From Ruminococcus sp. (GTDB taxonomy: Bacteria > Bacillota > Clostridia > Oscillospirales > Ruminococcaceae): 64,000 nucleotides of DNA. Made by a program: the position numbers and the translations under genes. Positions within the stretch are counted from its first letter, which is position 1. Each line of letters starts with the position of its first letter. The stretch is taken from the NCBI GenBank assembly GCA_017463375.1, contig JAFTPG010000037.1, positions 1 to 64,000 of the forward strand. The letters run 5' to 3'. Under the pieces are notes generated by a model. The model was not told the origin of the DNA and did not search any database. It saw only the letters and a list, made by a program, of their open reading frames with translations. This document shows, piece after piece, positions 51,451 through 60,414 of this stretch.

Positions 51451-52641
51451 ATGAAAAAAATTCTTGATAATATATGGACCAAGAGGGCTGCCTCGCTTAT
51501 AAGTGCATTGTATGCATACGGTGCATGTTATATTTGTTATTGTTCTGTTTTTTATAATATTGAAGTATCTTCATCGGTTTCACTTTGTCTGCTTGTTTCA
51601 GGAATTTCACTCCTGGCACTGGTGATTATGCTGTATTCCCGCAAACAGGTTCTCACAAGAATCGCCAGTGTTGTTATACTTCCTGCAATGCTGCCTGTAG
51701 TGCTTCTGTATTTCGGACAGTGGGGATTGATTATCCCGATAATCATAACAGGACTCATAATTCTTCTTTTGTCCGGCTCTGGCGAGGGATTCAAGACTGC
51801 TTTTGGAACGATATTCCTGCTCCTTTACATATTCGGTGCATTGGGATACTTCCTTTTTACATCCTTTTTCGTTACAGCCAGCAAGACGCAGACGGTTAAA
51901 TCAGGGCTGTCACCATCAAATCAGTATCGTTATTATGTGGTCAACACGGAGGATACCTCAAACGGCAGCACTGCTGTTTATGTAGAACCCAACTATGCAG
52001 ATTTAAAATATCCTTTCGTAACCCTGACTCTGAAGGATATGCAGAGAGTAGTTTATCTTGAGCGTCCGATTACCGAGACGATTGATGTCCAGTGGACAAC
52101 ACAGTCGCGTCAGGAGATCACAGATTATCTTAACTCCATTTCAGATTCCATTACAGTTCATCTCACAGAAAGTCAGCTCAAAAAGCTTGGTTATACCTAT
52201 GACTGTAAGCTTGCACTTACTGAGCTTACAACAGAGCAGAAAAAAGCTATCGGAAAAACTGCATCGGACATAGATATGGTTTACCTTGATCAGCTCACAG
52301 CTGAGCAGCTTGCATATTTCGGAATCGGTAAGGACGGAAATTCAAGATATTACGTTCTTGAGCCGACAGCTGCAATTCTTGAAGAGACTGATAAAAAGAG
52401 TGGTTCAACTGTATATTTCAGTGAACTAAGCAGTGAAACTCAGGAGAGCTTCAATGTCGTAAAGGATGACTCCGTTTATCTTAACACGCTTACCGACGAG
52501 AATCTCGCTATGCTTGGAGTTCCTGAAAGCGGCGATATCATGACCTTTAACGGTAAAGTCTGCTTCAGATATTATGTGGCTGTTCTTGAAAATTATTTTG
52601 ATGTGGATGACAGAAGCCTGTCGATCTCATTACTCAGCTAA
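51451..52641 (+). CDS. Membrane protein with five copies of an LT-x-E-Q-L-like repeat
   Basis: The 396-residue protein has about five N-terminal membrane segments (residues about 14-36, 43-63, 69-91, 93-110, 117-142) and then a 250-residue domain outside or inside the membrane. Within it is a repeat of about 11 residues, with copies at residues 237-247 (HLTESQLKKLG), 258-268 (ELTTEQKKAIG), 281-291 (QLTAEQLAYFG), 325-334 (ELSSETQESF) and 346-356 (TLTDENLAMLG). I recognise no known family. CGGAGG precedes the ATG. It lies between the vanZ-like gene and xylA; no functional link is evident. Confidence 0.7.
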   Translation: MKKILDNIWTKRAASLISALYAYGACYICYCSVFYNIEVSSSVSLCLLVSGISLLALVIMLYSRKQVLTRIASVVILPAMLPVVLLYFGQWGLIIPIIITGLIILLLSGSGEGFKTAFGTIFLLLYIFGALGYFLFTSFFVTASKTQTVKSGLSPSNQYRYYVVNTEDTSNGSTAVYVEPNYADLKYPFVTLTLKDMQRVVYLERPITETIDVQWTTQSRQEITDYLNSISDSITVHLTESQLKKLGYTYDCKLALTELTTEQKKAIGKTASDIDMVYLDQLTAEQLAYFGIGKDGNSRYYVLEPTAAILEETDKKSGSTVYFSELSSETQESFNVVKDDSVYLNTLTDENLAMLGVPESGDIMTFNGKVCFRYYVAVLENYFDVDDRSLSISLLS

Positions 52642-52691
52642 ATTTGGATTTAATCCAATAAATATATTTTTAATAACTATAGGAGGTTATT

Positions 52692-54014
52692 ATGAGCGAA
52701 TTTTTTAAGGAAATAGGCAAGATCCCTTATGAAGGAAAGAACTCCGTAAACCCTCTGGCGTTCAAGTACTACAACCCCGATGAGGTGATCGGCGGAAAGA
52801 CTATGAGAGAGCAGCTCAAGTTTGCGCTCTCATGGTGGCACACAATGGGCGGCGACGGAACAGATATGTTCGGCTGCGGCACAACTGATAAGACATGGGG
52901 CGAGTCTGATCCGACTGCAAGAGCTAAGGCAAAGGTTGACGCTGCTTTCGAGATCATGGACAAGCTCTCAATCGACTACTTCTGCTTCCACGACCGTGAC
53001 CTCTCACCGGAGTATGGCAGCCTTGCTGAGACAAATGCTAAGCTTGACGAAGTTACAGACTACATAAAGGCTAAGCAGGACGAGACAGGCAAGAAGTGTC
53101 TCTGGGGTACAGCTAAGTGCTTTGACCACCCTCGTTATATGCACGGCGCAGGTACTTCTCCCTCTGCTGACGTTTTCGCTTTCGCAGCAGCTCAGATCAA
53201 GAAGGCTGTCGAGGCTACAGTAAAGCTCGGCGGTAACGGATATGTATTCTGGGGCGGACGTGAAGGCTACGAGACTCTCCTCAACACAAACATGGGTCTT
53301 GAGCTTGACAACATGGCTCGTCTTATGAAGATGACTGTTGAGTACGCTCGTTCAATCGGCTACACAGGCGATTTCTACATCGAGCCTAAGCCCAAGGAGC
53401 CTACAAAGCACCAGTATGACTTCGATACAGCTACAGTACTCGGCTTCCTCCGCAAGTACGGTCTTGAGAAGGATTTCAAGATGAACATCGAAGCTAACCA
53501 CGCTACTCTCGCTCAGCACACATTCCAGCACGAGCTTCGTGTTGCAAGAGAGAACGGCGCATTCGGTTCGATCGACGCTAACCAGGGCGATACACTCCTC
53601 GGCTGGGATACTGACCAGTTCCCGACAAACGTTTATGAGGCAGCTCTCTGCATGTATGAAGTTCTCAAGGCAGGCGGCTTCACAAACGGCGGTCTTAACT
53701 TTGACTCAAAGGCAAGAAGAGGCTCATTCACACCTGAGGACATCTTCCACAGCTATATTGCTGGTATGGACGCATTCGCTCTCGGTCTGAGAATCGCTCA
53801 GAAGATGATTGACGACGGAAGAATTGACAAGTTCGTTGAGGACAGATACGCTTCATGGACAACTGGTATCGGTAAGGATATCATCGACGGTAAGGCTACA
53901 ATGGCGGACCTCGAGAAGTATGCTCTCGAAAAGGGCGAGGTTGTTGATTCTATTGGCAGCGGTCGTCAGGAGATGCTTGAGTCTATCATGAACAATATTA
54001 TGTTCAATCTCTAA
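52692..54014 (+). CDS. xylA: Xylose isomerase
   Basis: XylA converts D-xylose to D-xylulose (and glucose to fructose) with magnesium or manganese. The 440-residue class II enzyme has catalytic His100 and Asp103 in [13 protein letters not shown], the metal-binding region [14 protein letters not shown], and [18 protein letters not shown]. Codon choice (CTC, GCT, AAG) indicates high expression. AGGAGGTTATT precedes the ATG. It is separated from xylB by a terminator and repeat copy 4; no xylose transporter or XylR is adjacent. Confidence 0.97.
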   Translation: MSEFFKEIGKIPYEGKNSVNPLAFKYYNPDEVIGGKTMREQLKFALSWWHTMGGDGTDMFGCGTTDKTWGESDPTARAKAKVDAAFEIMDKLSIDYFCFHDRDLSPEYGSLAETNAKLDEVTDYIKAKQDETGKKCLWGTAKCFDHPRYMHGAGTSPSADVFAFAAAQIKKAVEATVKLGGNGYVFWGGREGYETLLNTNMGLELDNMARLMKMTVEYARSIGYTGDFYIEPKPKEPTKHQYDFDTATVLGFLRKYGLEKDFKMNIEANHATLAQHTFQHELRVARENGAFGSIDANQGDTLLGWDTDQFPTNVYEAALCMYEVLKAGGFTNGGLNFDSKARRGSFTPEDIFHSYIAGMDAFALGLRIAQKMIDDGRIDKFVEDRYASWTTGIGKDIIDGKATMADLEKYALEKGEVVDSIGSGRQEMLESIMNNIMFNL

Positions 54015-54026
54015 TATCTGACTTTC

Positions 54027-54069
54027 GGGACGTAGTCTCCGCATAGATTGCGTGGACTGCGTCCCTTTT
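54027..54069 (+). terminator. Terminator after xylA
   Basis: GGGACG and AGTC pair with GACT and CGTCCC (with one G-T-type bulge), followed by TTTT. It may lower xylB expression relative to xylA. Confidence 0.75.
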
Positions 54070-54080
54070 GCTACTGATAT

Positions 54081-54311
54081 AAATCAGAGTTTATGGTGGG
54101 TATTTTGTAGTTTACTGGGGCAAACCTTTCTGAAGAAAGGTTCTTCCCCAGACCCCTTTCCAAAGACTTTAGTATCAAATTTTCCAGATAGGGGCATGCC
54201 CCTATCTGGAAAATTTAATTGAAAGTTTTAGGGAGGGAGTTTGAGGGAGTACCCTTTTTCAAAAGGGTCTCCCTCAATAATCTGCGAATGTACCGCCGTA
54301 AATTCTGGTTT
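54081..54311. repeat. Multi-hairpin repeat element, copy 4 (xylA-xylB)
   Basis: About 230 bp. Outer arms 54081-54102 and 54291-54311 pair over about 21 positions with four G-U-type pairs and one extra base. Hairpin A (54116-54150), hairpin C (54242-54276) and a 40-bp perfect palindrome B (54177-54216) are present. B arms read CCAGATA/TATCTGG, a third version of the same stem. Like the other copies, it has no U-run and no ORF. Confidence 0.88.
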
Positions 54312-54337
54312 AACTCAATATCGAAAGGAGTAATACT

Positions 54338-55861
54338 ATGTCATACATCATAGGTGTGGACTGCGGTACAAGCGGTACAAAGACAGTTCTTTTTGACGAA
54401 AAGGGAAGCGTGATAGCTTCCAAGACGATAGAATATCCCATGTATCAGCCGAAAAACGGCTATGCGGAGCAGGAGCCCGGCGACTGGGCAAACGCCATGA
54501 TAAACACCATAAAGGCAGTCATGGCTCAAAGCGGAGTTAAGAAAGAGGACGTAAAGGGTATCGGTATTTCGGGACAGATGCACGGTCTCGTTATGCTCGA
54601 CAAGGACAACAACGTGCTTCGCCGCTCGATAATCTGGTGCGACCAGCGTACAGCCGCTGAGGTTGAGCAGATGAATAAAATCGTCGGCAGAGACAAGCTT
54701 GTGGAGATCACAGCAAACCCTGCCCTTACAGGCTGGACAGCCGCTAAGATTCTATGGGTCAAGAACAATGAGCCTGAGATTTACTCTAAAGTTGCACATA
54801 TTCTCTTGCCAAAGGACTTCCTCAGATTTGTCCTTACAGGCGAGTACGCAACAGAGGTTTCCGACGCTTCGGGCATGCAGCTTCTTGACGTTCCGAACCG
54901 CTGCTGGTCGGATGAGCTTCTTACTGCATTTGAAATCGACAAGAGCTGGCTTGGCAAGGTCTACGAGTCCTGCGAGGTAACAGGAACTCTCACAAAATGC
55001 ATGGCTGAGACTCTCGGACTTTGCGAGGGAACGATCGTAGTCGGCGGTGCAGGAGATAACGCTGCTGCCGCTGTCGGAACTGGCGTAGTCGAGGATGGCA
55101 AGGCATTCACTACTATCGGAACATCCGGAGTAGTTTTCGCCCACACATCGAATATCTCGATTGATAAAATGGGACGTGTTCACACCTGCTGTGCAGCTGT
55201 ACCGAATACATGGCATGTAATGGGAGTTACTCAGGGCGCAGGACTTTCTCTCAAGTGGTTCAGGGACAACTTATGCATGGCAGAGAAGGAGACTGCAAAG
55301 CTCATGGGAGTTGACGAGTACTACCTTATGGATAAGCAGGCTGAACAGGTTCCGGTCGGTGCGAACAGACTTCTCTACCTGCCTTACCTCATGGGCGAGA
55401 GAACTCCTCACCTTGACCCTGACGCAAGAGGAGTTTTCTTCGGCTTATCTGCAATTCACACAAGAAGAGATATGCTCCGTGCAGTAATGGAGGGCGTTAC
55501 ATATTCGCTTCGCGACTGCGTTGAGGTATTCCGTGAGATGAACGTCAACGTCAGTGACATGATGGCTTGCGGCGGCGGAGGTACTTCACCGCTCTGGAGA
55601 AGTATGCTTGCAGACCTTTACAACTGCGAGGTTAAGACAGCCGCTTCAAAGGAAGGTCCGGCACTTGGCGTGGCTATTCTCGCAAGCGTGGGTGCTGGAC
55701 TTTACAGCAGCGTTTCTGAGGCTTGCGGTGAGATCGTCAAGACTGACAAGATTCAGGCTCCCAACGCTGATAATGTTCCCGAGTATGAGAAGTATTATCA
55801 GCTCTACAGAGAGATCTATCCTGCCCTCAAGGAGAGCTTTGGTAAGCTTGCAAATATGTAA
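54338..55861 (+). CDS. xylB: Xylulokinase
   Basis: XylB phosphorylates D-xylulose to xylulose 5-phosphate, which feeds the pentose phosphate pathway. The 507-residue FGGY kinase has phosphate-1 GVDCGTSGTKTVLFD, the substrate region GQMHGLVMLDKDN, and the adenosine-region motif GGGGTSPLWRSMLADLY. AAGGAGT precedes the ATG. It lies downstream of xylA with repeat copy 4 between and ends in a terminator convergent with a minus-strand membrane protein gene. Confidence 0.95.
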   Translation: MSYIIGVDCGTSGTKTVLFDEKGSVIASKTIEYPMYQPKNGYAEQEPGDWANAMINTIKAVMAQSGVKKEDVKGIGISGQMHGLVMLDKDNNVLRRSIIWCDQRTAAEVEQMNKIVGRDKLVEITANPALTGWTAAKILWVKNNEPEIYSKVAHILLPKDFLRFVLTGEYATEVSDASGMQLLDVPNRCWSDELLTAFEIDKSWLGKVYESCEVTGTLTKCMAETLGLCEGTIVVGGAGDNAAAAVGTGVVEDGKAFTTIGTSGVVFAHTSNISIDKMGRVHTCCAAVPNTWHVMGVTQGAGLSLKWFRDNLCMAEKETAKLMGVDEYYLMDKQAEQVPVGANRLLYLPYLMGERTPHLDPDARGVFFGLSAIHTRRDMLRAVMEGVTYSLRDCVEVFREMNVNVSDMMACGGGGTSPLWRSMLADLYNCEVKTAASKEGPALGVAILASVGAGLYSSVSEACGEIVKTDKIQAPNADNVPEYEKYYQLYREIYPALKESFGKLANM

Positions 55862-55869
55862 TACAGCAA

Positions 55870-55892
55870 AAGGGGAGCGTAATGCTCCCCTT
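55870..55892. terminator. Terminator after xylB
   Basis: AAGGGGAGC pairs with GCTCCCCTT over a five-base loop, with a short T-rich tail. It may also end the convergent minus-strand transcript. Confidence 0.75.
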
Positions 55893-55897
55893 GAATT

Positions 55898-56314
55898 TTA
55901 TAGATCCTGAATCTGAGTTTTAGCCATTTCGGCGGCTTCAAGCTCGGATTTTTTCTTGCCTGACCTGAGTATAGCGTATTCAATCATAAAAAGGGTAGTC
56001 GGAATATTCGTACACAAAAAAGCACCGACAATTGTGGGAATTACATCAGAAGAATCAGCTTCTTCCTCAATAACCTCAGAGGCTATAACATTTCCGTCAT
56101 CATCATAGGTTTTGGATGTAGATGTGGTTTTTGCGGCGGCAAACAGAAAAACGCTTACGGCACAGATAACAGAAATTACAAAGCTGATAATAGGCAGAAT
56201 AAGACCTGCCTTCTTGCCGTTTTCGGCACTGCAGAGCTTATATTGCAAAAATATAAGTCCGACAGCGATTGCGATTAAGACTAAAAGTATGATTATTCCA
56301 CTTGAATTTACCAT
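55898..56314 (-). CDS. Small membrane protein, function unknown
   Basis: The 138-residue protein has three likely membrane segments (about residues 5-22 ILLVLIAIAVGLIFL, 37-60 ILPIISFVISVICAVSVFL, and 90-113) and an acidic loop between the last two (SKTYDDDGNVIASEVIEEEAD). The tail is charged. ATG 56314 follows GGGAGGAAA; a longer upstream frame was rejected. It begins 2 bases after a small DUF2089-like regulator gene on the same strand, so the two look like a regulator and membrane partner pair. Confidence 0.65.
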   Translation of the reverse strand: MVNSSGIIILLVLIAIAVGLIFLQYKLCSAENGKKAGLILPIISFVISVICAVSVFLFAAAKTTSTSKTYDDDGNVIASEVIEEEADSSDVIPTIVGAFLCTNIPTTLFMIEYAILRSGKKKSELEAAEMAKTQIQDL

Positions 56315-56315
56315 G

Positions 56316-56615
56316 TTAATTTCCTCCCTTGTGTTTGCGGTATTCGCTGATAAGAATTTTTGCTGTGTCGAAGTCCAGCTTCTCGTTGATAGCAAGACGC
56401 TTTATGGTTGCAACGTATGGGTCTTGCTCTGCGGACTCACTGAGCTGGATCTTCTGAATGAGCCTGTCGAGCCTGAGCCTGACCGTAGGGTAGGAGACGC
56501 CGTATTGATTTGCGACCTCCTTTAAAGAGCCTGAAGCGATAAGAAACCGTTTGATAAAGGCAACGTCCTCATCGTCGAGATTAGTCATCCAGTCAGGTAC
56601 GATTTCGATTGCCAT
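56316..56615 (-). CDS. DUF2089-like small DNA-binding protein
   Basis: The 99-residue protein has a helix-turn-helix-like middle (ASGSLKEVANQYGVSYPTVR), preceded by the conserved DWMTNLDDEDVAFIKRFL and followed by LDRLIQKI. This matches, from memory, the DUF2089 pattern of small proteins that pair with membrane proteins. The ATG at 56615 has GGAGG seven bases upstream; an ATG two codons earlier is too close. A promoter lies at 56641-56669. Its role is probably transcriptional control tied to the membrane protein downstream (inference). Confidence 0.72.
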   Translation of the reverse strand: MAIEIVPDWMTNLDDEDVAFIKRFLIASGSLKEVANQYGVSYPTVRLRLDRLIQKIQLSESAEQDPYVATIKRLAINEKLDFDTAKILISEYRKHKGGN

Positions 56616-56640
56616 AAGCATCCCTCCTTTAACAATATTA

Positions 56641-56669
56641 AGTATATACCTAAATATTATTAAAGTCAA
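56641..56669 (-). promoter_or_regulatory. Promoter of the DUF2089-like gene
   Basis: On the minus strand TTGACT (56669-56664), 17 bases, TATACT (56646-56641). Confidence 0.78.
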
Positions 56670-56730
56670 TACTGAATTTTATTTTTGTAAACTTCAACAA
56701 TATTCAAAAATCAGAATTGTGAATTGTTGC

Positions 56731-56765
56731 CAAAACAAAACAGCTCCGACAAAAATCGGAGCTGT
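56731..56765 (-). terminator. Terminator after the phosphofructokinase gene
   Basis: On the minus strand ACAGCTCCGA pairs with TCGGAGCTGT around a six-base loop, then TTTTGTTTT. Confidence 0.9.
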
Positions 56766-56784
56766 AATTATATTTGCAGTTTTC

Positions 56785-57867
56785 TTAGTCACCGAATGAG
56801 ACACCGATGTCTTTAGCAGTGATAACAAGATGATTTTCCGTATCAACGAACTTAGTTTTGCCTGCGATTTCAGAAAGCTTATTTGAGGTGATTTTGTTGC
56901 CGATTTTAGCAACAGTTCTGCCGTATTTCTCCTGAGCGATAAGCCAAGCCGCATGAACGCCGAACTGAGTAGCAAGCACACGGTCATAAGCACTGGGAGC
57001 ACCGCCTCTGAGCATATGTCCGGGAACGCATACACGGGACTCAATGCCGGTATTTGCCTGGATCTGAGCAGCGATTCGGTTCGTAGCAGTAGTGATTCCA
57101 GCCTCTGCACGCTTAGCAGCACGCTCTTTTTTCTTCATCTTAGCCTCATTTACATCGAAGCAGCCTTCAGCAACAGCGATAATAGAAAATGCCTTGCCTG
57201 AAGCGGATCTGTGCATTACAGCGTCGCAGACCTTATCAATGTCATAAGGAATTTCAGGAATAAGGATAATATCTGCACCGCCTGCGATACCAGAATTAAG
57301 AGTAAGCCATCCTGCCTTATTTCCCATGATTTCGCAGAGAAGGATTCTGGAATGGCTTGCAGCAGTAGTATGGAGACGGTCGATAGCTTCGGTAGCGATA
57401 TCAACAGCGGTATGGAAACCGAAAGTAACATCAGTGCCGTAGATATCGTTGTCGATAGTCTTTGGCAGACCGATAACATTGAGTCCTTCATCCGAAAGAA
57501 GCTTTGAAGTTTTGTGAGTACCGTTTCCTCCGAGAGTGAGCAGACAATCGAGCTTCTGTTTCTTGTATGTTTCCTTCATGTTTTTTACTTTATCGACATT
57601 GTCATCGCCGATAACCTGCATCATCTTGAACGGCTGACGCTTTGTACCGAAGATTGTTCCACCCTGAGTGAGGATTCCCGAGAATGAGGAAGGAGACATA
57701 TCCTTGCAGAGATTATTGATAAGACCATAGTAGCCGTTGGAGATTCCTACGATTTCGATGTTATCCTCGCCGAATCTCTCATAGCAGGCTTTAGCAACGC
57801 CTCTGATTGTTGCGTTAAGACCCGGACAATCGCCGCCGCTTGTCAAAATACCGATTCTTCTTTTCAT
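56785..57867 (-). CDS. pfkA: 6-phosphofructokinase (atypical)
   Basis: The 360-residue enzyme phosphorylates fructose 6-phosphate. The start GILTSGGDCPGLNATIRG and the catalytic PKTIDND (135-141) are clear. Two positions are unusual: the phosphate-binding loop is GGNGT (113-117) where ATP-type PfkA has GGDGS, and residue 136 is Lys where ATP-type enzymes have Gly. A Gly after the N residue is as in ATP enzymes, but K is as in pyrophosphate enzymes. Donor use (ATP, PPi or both) is therefore unclear. AGGTTTT precedes the ATG. It is monocistronic, divergent from a two-component operon. Confidence 0.88.
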   Translation of the reverse strand: MKRRIGILTSGGDCPGLNATIRGVAKACYERFGEDNIEIVGISNGYYGLINNLCKDMSPSSFSGILTQGGTIFGTKRQPFKMMQVIGDDNVDKVKNMKETYKKQKLDCLLTLGGNGTHKTSKLLSDEGLNVIGLPKTIDNDIYGTDVTFGFHTAVDIATEAIDRLHTTAASHSRILLCEIMGNKAGWLTLNSGIAGGADIILIPEIPYDIDKVCDAVMHRSASGKAFSIIAVAEGCFDVNEAKMKKKERAAKRAEAGITTATNRIAAQIQANTGIESRVCVPGHMLRGGAPSAYDRVLATQFGVHAAWLIAQEKYGRTVAKIGNKITSNKLSEIAGKTKFVDTENHLVITAKDIGVSFGD

Positions 57868-58103
57868 TTTAAAACCTCCGTTTATTTAAGTAATGATTAT
57901 TGAAGCTAATGCATAGCCGTTTAAAACTATTTTTAGTATGACAGAAATAGATCGTTTTAAGCATTCTGTACGGATAGTTACAGAAAGATTTCCAAAGCCG
58001 AAAATAATTCTACATATATTATAGCAAATATGTCCTAAAAAGTCAATGAAAAATTGTGATTTCAAGTGAGTTTTACCTAAATTGCTATAAAATTACAGAT
58101 AAA

Positions 58104-58144
58104 TTTCACAGAACGTACACTTTGCTGCGATATAATGCTATAAT
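58104..58144 (+). promoter_or_regulatory. Putative response-regulator box and promoter before the two-component operon
   Basis: TTTCACAGAACGTACAC (58104-58120) lies upstream of TATAAT at 58131-58136 and again at 58139-58144. TTCACA and TACACT sit 11 bases apart, as direct repeats bound by OmpR/PhoB-type regulators do, and the second half-site is 17 bases before the later -10 box. A near-identical box occurs at 60370-60386. This suggests autoregulation. Confidence 0.6.
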
Positions 58145-58196
58145 AGAACTAAGAGTAATTAACAAACTACGAAACAATAACGCAGGAGGTAGAAAT

Positions 58197-58874
58197 ATGG
58201 CGCATATCTTAATTGTGGATGATGAAGTAAATATCAGAAAAGTTGTCCGTGAATATGCTGAGTTTGAGGATTACGAGGTAACCGAAGCAGAAAACGGTAT
58301 GGAAGCGGTAAATCTCTGCCGTGAAAACGACTATGATTTAATAATAATGGATGTTATGATGCCGAGACTTGACGGTTATTCGGCGTGCAAGGAGATAAAC
58401 AAAACGAAGAGCATACCTGTGATAATGCTTTCAGCGCGAGGCGAGGAGTATGATAAGCTGTTCGGATTTGAGATCGGCGTGGACGACTATGTGGTGAAAC
58501 CATTTTCTCCTAAGGAGCTTATGGCAAGAGTCAAGGCAGTTCTCAAAAGAAATGCTAAATCAGAAGCTCTTCAGCGGCAGGATAAGTATGTGTTTGAAGG
58601 ACTTGAGGTTGACATTTCAGGCAGAGAGGTTTATGTAAACGGAGTAAAGGCTTCTATGACTCCAAAGGAGTATGATCTGCTTTTCTATCTGGTGAAGAAT
58701 AAAAACATTGCTCTTTCCCGTGATAAGCTCCTTGAAGAGGTATGGGGCTATGACTTTTTCGGCGACGACAGAACAGTTGACACGCATATAAAAATGCTTC
58801 GCAACAGTCTGGGTGAATACCGTAAATTTATAGTAACTCTCAGAGGAATGGGGTATAAGTTTGAAGCTGTTTAA
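58197..58874 (+). CDS. OmpR/PhoB-family response regulator
   Basis: The 225-residue protein has a receiver domain with Asp52 in IIMDVMMPRLDGYSA, conserved Thr/Ser and Lys (MLSARGEE, YVVKPFSPKEL), and a winged-helix domain (MTPKEYDLLFYLV, GDDRTVDTHIKMLRNSL). It most resembles the WalR/SrrA/ResD type; the exact subtype is unclear. ATG 58197 follows GGAGGT; a longer in-frame start was rejected. The kinase gene overlaps its end by 14 bases. The regulator probably binds the TTTCACA boxes at 58104 and 60370 (inference). Confidence 0.93.
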   Translation: MAHILIVDDEVNIRKVVREYAEFEDYEVTEAENGMEAVNLCRENDYDLIIMDVMMPRLDGYSACKEINKTKSIPVIMLSARGEEYDKLFGFEIGVDDYVVKPFSPKELMARVKAVLKRNAKSEALQRQDKYVFEGLEVDISGREVYVNGVKASMTPKEYDLLFYLVKNKNIALSRDKLLEEVWGYDFFGDDRTVDTHIKMLRNSLGEYRKFIVTLRGMGYKFEAV

Positions 58875-60330
58875 GAAAATCGGAACAGTAATAAGCAATA
58901 TCCCGCTACGGCTGAAAATATGGATGTATTTCATAGTATTTACCCTTATTGTATTTGTATTGCTGTGGTTCTTTCAGATTTTCTTTCTTGAGAATTTTTA
59001 TGAGGGAATGAAAACCCGTGATGTGGATGAAACCGCTCAGGAGCTTGTAGAAGCCTATGATTATATGGATTCCGCTAAATATGACGCTCTTCTTAGCGCA
59101 GAGGCAATCGCTAATGATTTGTGTATTGAGGTGCTTGACAAGTACGGAAGATCCATGTATTCCTGCGGCGCAGTCGGAGACTGTATGATACATGGAAGAG
59201 AAAACAGCATATATGTCTATCTTCAGCATATCGTTCAAAGCAGCGACAATGAGATATATTATAAATTGAAAAATCCCCGCAATAATTATGATATGCTTCT
59301 TTACGGAGCGTTGATCACTTCTCCGACGAAGCCCGATGCCTATATACTGATAAATACTCCTCTTGTTCCTGTTGGTTCAACCGTAAGCATAATAAAAAGA
59401 CAGCTCGGAATAATAACAGTTATCCTGCTGATAATAGCATTTTTTGTTTCGCTTTATGTTTCAAAGAATATAGCCAGTCCGATTACCAGAATCACAAAGG
59501 ATGCCAAAACGCTTGCAAAAGGAGATTTTCAGACAAAATTTGAGGGCAGGGGATATCTTGAGGTCAAACAGCTTGCCGATACTCTTAATTATGCAGAGAG
59601 AGAGCTGTCCAAGGTTGATACAATGCAGAGAGATCTCATTGCAAATATTTCACATGACCTGAGAACTCCTCTGACTATGCTGAAAGCATACGCTGAAATG
59701 ATAAGAGACTTATCAGGAGATAATCCGAAAAAGCGTGCTGAGCATCTTGAGATAATTATCAATGAGACTGACCGTCTTGCACTGCTTGTTAACGATATTC
59801 TCGACCTGTCTAAGCTCGAGAGCGGTAAGCAGAAGCTTAGCTGTACTGAATTTGATATCAGAGGCAAGCTTGATGAAATCATTGAACGCTTCAAGGGAAT
59901 CTCAGAAAAAATGGGATATCATATCCATTTCACACCGGACGCAGAACGCATGGTATGCTGTGACATTGTAAAGATCGAGCAGGTAATATACAATCTTATA
60001 AATAATGCGATAAATTATACAGGCGCGGACAAGCAGATATATGTCCGGCAGATCAACAAAGAAGATGGCGTTCTGATTGAAATTGAGGATACCGGCGACG
60101 GCATTGAGCCAGATAAAATCAAGCTGATTTTTGATAAGTACTACCGTTCTGAAAACCATAAGCGGGAAGTAGTGGGTACAGGTCTTGGCTTGTCTATCGT
60201 AAAAGCGGTTCTGAAGCTTCATAACTTTGATTACGGAGTAAGAAGCGTTCTTGGAAAGGGTTCGGTATTCTGGTTTAAAATCAACGACAGTAATTCTCCG
60301 GACATTCTGAAAGTGAATAAAAAAATTTAG
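58861..60330 (+). CDS. Sensor histidine kinase
   Basis: The 489-residue kinase has a TM1 near residues 21-44 (MYFIVFTLIVFVLLWFFQIFF), an external domain of about 130 residues with two cysteines (SCGAVGDC), TM2 near 180-200, HAMP (SPITRITKDAKTLAKGDF), HisKA with His265 in LIANISHDLRTPL and an HATPase domain with N and G boxes (EDTGDGIEPDKI, GTGLGLSIVKAVL). It starts with TTG 58861, inside the regulator gene; an ATG at 58924 would remove half of TM1. The two cysteines outside the membrane might respond to redox (inference). Confidence 0.9.
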   Translation: MKLFKKIGTVISNIPLRLKIWMYFIVFTLIVFVLLWFFQIFFLENFYEGMKTRDVDETAQELVEAYDYMDSAKYDALLSAEAIANDLCIEVLDKYGRSMYSCGAVGDCMIHGRENSIYVYLQHIVQSSDNEIYYKLKNPRNNYDMLLYGALITSPTKPDAYILINTPLVPVGSTVSIIKRQLGIITVILLIIAFFVSLYVSKNIASPITRITKDAKTLAKGDFQTKFEGRGYLEVKQLADTLNYAERELSKVDTMQRDLIANISHDLRTPLTMLKAYAEMIRDLSGDNPKKRAEHLEIIINETDRLALLVNDILDLSKLESGKQKLSCTEFDIRGKLDEIIERFKGISEKMGYHIHFTPDAERMVCCDIVKIEQVIYNLINNAINYTGADKQIYVRQINKEDGVLIEIEDTGDGIEPDKIKLIFDKYYRSENHKREVVGTGLGLSIVKAVLKLHNFDYGVRSVLGKGSVFWFKINDSNSPDILKVNKKI

Positions 60331-60369
60331 TTCTTTGTTCAAGGAATTATCAGTGTATTTTTGCAATGC

Positions 60370-60408
60370 TTTCACAAAACATACACATTCAGATTGTAAT
60401 ATTATAAT
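60370..60408 (+). promoter_or_regulatory. Second response-regulator box and -10 element
   Basis: TTTCACAAAACATACAC (60370-60386) matches the box at 58104 at 15 of 17 positions, with both differences being purine transitions. TATAAT lies at 60403-60408. The second half-site takes the place of a -35 box, as in activator-dependent promoters. The next coding gene is over 300 bases away behind a terminator and has its own promoter. Confidence 0.6.
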
Positions 60409-60414
60409 TGCTGA

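Noticed and set aside
50739..51482. Longer 247-residue reading of the vanZ-like gene
   Set aside because: The added 77 residues are AT-rich noncoding-type sequence covering the promoters; the ATG at 51251 has a strong ribosome site.
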